Both the position numbers and the translations under genes were made by a program. Below, one piece after another: positions 63,116 to 64,000 of a stretch of 64,000 bases of DNA; position 1 is the stretch's first letter, and the number at the start of each line of letters is the position of its first letter. The stretch covers positions 1 to 64,000 of the forward strand of contig NZ_JAMXOE010000012.1 of the NCBI RefSeq assembly GCF_024055575.1, in the 5' to 3' direction. The notes under the pieces were generated by a model. That model did no database searches, was not told where the DNA came from, and worked only from the letters and a program-made list of their open reading frames with translations. The stretch comes from Mucilaginibacter flavidus. GTDB taxonomy: Bacteria; Bacteroidota; Bacteroidia; Sphingobacteriales; Sphingobacteriaceae.

Positions 63116-63274
63116 TTATTTCTTAACATTATTATCGTGCTTTGGTTTTCCGAAATCCCAGGGGCAGTTAAGGCACTTGTTTTTGCAGCAATAGCCGCGT
63201 TTAAGATGGTATTCTTTGGTGAAAACAAAATTGCCATCTTCATTTATATAATAATCAACGCCTTCTATCAGCAT
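63116..63274 (-). CDS. Cys-rich small protein (DUF5522)
   Basis: A 52-residue protein beginning MLIEGVDYYINEDGNFVFT, with the Cys pattern GYCCKNKCLNCPW. This is the DUF5522 signature, probably a zinc- or iron-sulfur-binding knuckle. It starts one base after the stop of the exonuclease gene (TGA T ATG), so the two are translated from one message. The function of the family is unknown. It is a real gene by motif and position. Confidence 0.85.
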   Translation of the reverse strand: MLIEGVDYYINEDGNFVFTKEYHLKRGYCCKNKCLNCPWDFGKPKHDNNVKK

Positions 63275-63275
63275 A

Positions 63276-64000
63276 TCAATTTAAAATTTTTACAACGATA
63301 TCATCGCCAAAATATTTTTCAAGGTGTTTGCCATTGCCGTGCAGTGTCCATATTTGTTTGGGGTCAACATTTTTAACCGCCTGCAAAATGTCGTTCCAAT
63401 CCACATGATCCGATATAAACAATGTGTCCTGTTTATTTACCTGCAGATTTTTCCAGCCCGATGCAAACAAACGCTTCACGCCGGTAGCTCTTATATAACT
63501 GTCAAAGGTAAAGGGCGGAACGATGTAAACAAATTCTTCCTGGTTTTTCATCAGTTTGCGGCCGTAAATTTCGTGCTTCCCTAGAGTTATCCCCATTTTT
63601 TGATAGATGGCATTAATGGGCATGATCCGGTGGTGAACCAAAATCTTTTTTTGCGGTGCATGCTCACTTATCATGTTTATTAAACGCTGGCTTTTGCCGA
63701 GGCCGTAGGCGCCAAGTAAAATATTAAGTTGAATATCGTTCAGTTTTTTTATCTCCTCAACAGGGTCCGGATGCAAAATGGCAGGGTCGGCAAAGGTGCT
63801 CTCGGTAATCAGTACGTCGGCGTTAACCCATTCAATAGGTTCGCAGGTCGTGTCAGGTTGTACTTTGTAATCGCCGGTGTATAAATATTTAACGCCATGG
63901 TATTCCATTAAAACCTGCGCCGAGCCCAGCATGTGCCCCGCCGAAACGAAGGTTATCTGAACCTTGCCAACATTAAATGGGGCATGGTAATCTGCTATAT
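63276..64000 (-). CDS. Ligase-associated DNA exonuclease, MBL/CPSF fold (5' part beyond the window)
   Basis: The visible 241 codons carry the C-terminal two-thirds of a metallo-beta-lactamase/beta-CASP-like nuclease. AGHMLGSAQV (metal His), YLYTGDYKVQPD (Asp) and FISDHVDW (metal His) are conserved in the DNA-ligase-associated exonuclease family. Those genes usually sit beside an ATP-dependent DNA ligase and a helicase, which should be found beyond the right edge. The DUF5522 gene is coupled downstream. The frame is open to base 64000, so the start is outside. Confidence 0.88.
   Translation of the reverse strand, partial: IADYHAPFNVGKVQITFVSAGHMLGSAQVLMEYHGVKYLYTGDYKVQPDTTCEPIEWVNADVLITESTFADPAILHPDPVEEIKKLNDIQLNILLGAYGLGKSQRLINMISEHAPQKKILVHHRIMPINAIYQKMGITLGKHEIYGRKLMKNQEEFVYIVPPFTFDSYIRATGVKRLFASGWKNLQVNKQDTLFISDHVDWNDILQAVKNVDPKQIWTLHGNGKHLEKYFGDDIVVKILN

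Overview
This window reads as chromosomal DNA of a Bacteroidota bacterium, most likely Sphingobacteriaceae (Mucilaginibacter- or Pedobacter-like). The support is a type IX secretion Plug protein, a TonB receptor with a carboxypeptidase-D-like N-terminus, a TamL-type lipoprotein beside TamB, large FtsX/MacB permeases without an ATPase, and several copies of the Bacteroidota -7 promoter element TAnnTTTG. The genus is inference; no rRNA or other phylogenetic marker is present.

Layout. 1-11.5 kb is a minus-strand run: a retropepsin-like protease overlapping a PAS sensor that lacks an ATPase domain, TamL-TamB, and the T9SS Plug. 11.6-19.5 kb is housekeeping: an ABC-F ATPase, a Tat-exported SGNH hydrolase, pyrD, tRNA-Cys with a small basic protein, a SpoU rRNA methyltransferase and a second Omp85 lipoprotein. 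19.5-21.8 kb is an AT-rich accessory insert: a Septu-like ATPase/HNH pair, then an antitoxin whose PIN toxin has decayed. 22-30.9 kb has surface and stress proteins, TspO, an orphan SAM-I riboswitch whose only same-strand downstream gene is a second tRNA-Cys, and a transglutaminase/Anbu/YdcF group. 31-33.6 kb holds two paralogous exported repeat proteins.

34-52 kb has three MacB-like permeases, a RepA-like ATPase beside a seven-copy ~92-bp tandem array, a probable RES-domain protein, an MBL hydrolase, a PAP2 protein, an outer-membrane barrel and a tRNA-Arg flanked by a serine-recombinase remnant. 53-64 kb holds a BASS transporter, a large KatE catalase, a TonB receptor, a four-domain ThuA-dehydrogenase-PKD-cytochrome c protein, a MarR regulator, a DUF5522 protein and a ligase-associated exonuclease cut by the right edge.

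Functional themes are outer-membrane biogenesis (TamL, TamB, second Omp85 protein, barrel, Plug), envelope export and stress (permeases, catalase, TspO, MarR), and defence or mobile remnants (Septu-like pair, eroded VapBC, RES protein, recombinase fragment, RepA-like ATPase). Intergenic DNA is rich in inverted repeats and microrepeats. The most unusual unit is the SAM riboswitch-tRNA-Cys arrangement at 27.98-28.32 kb.
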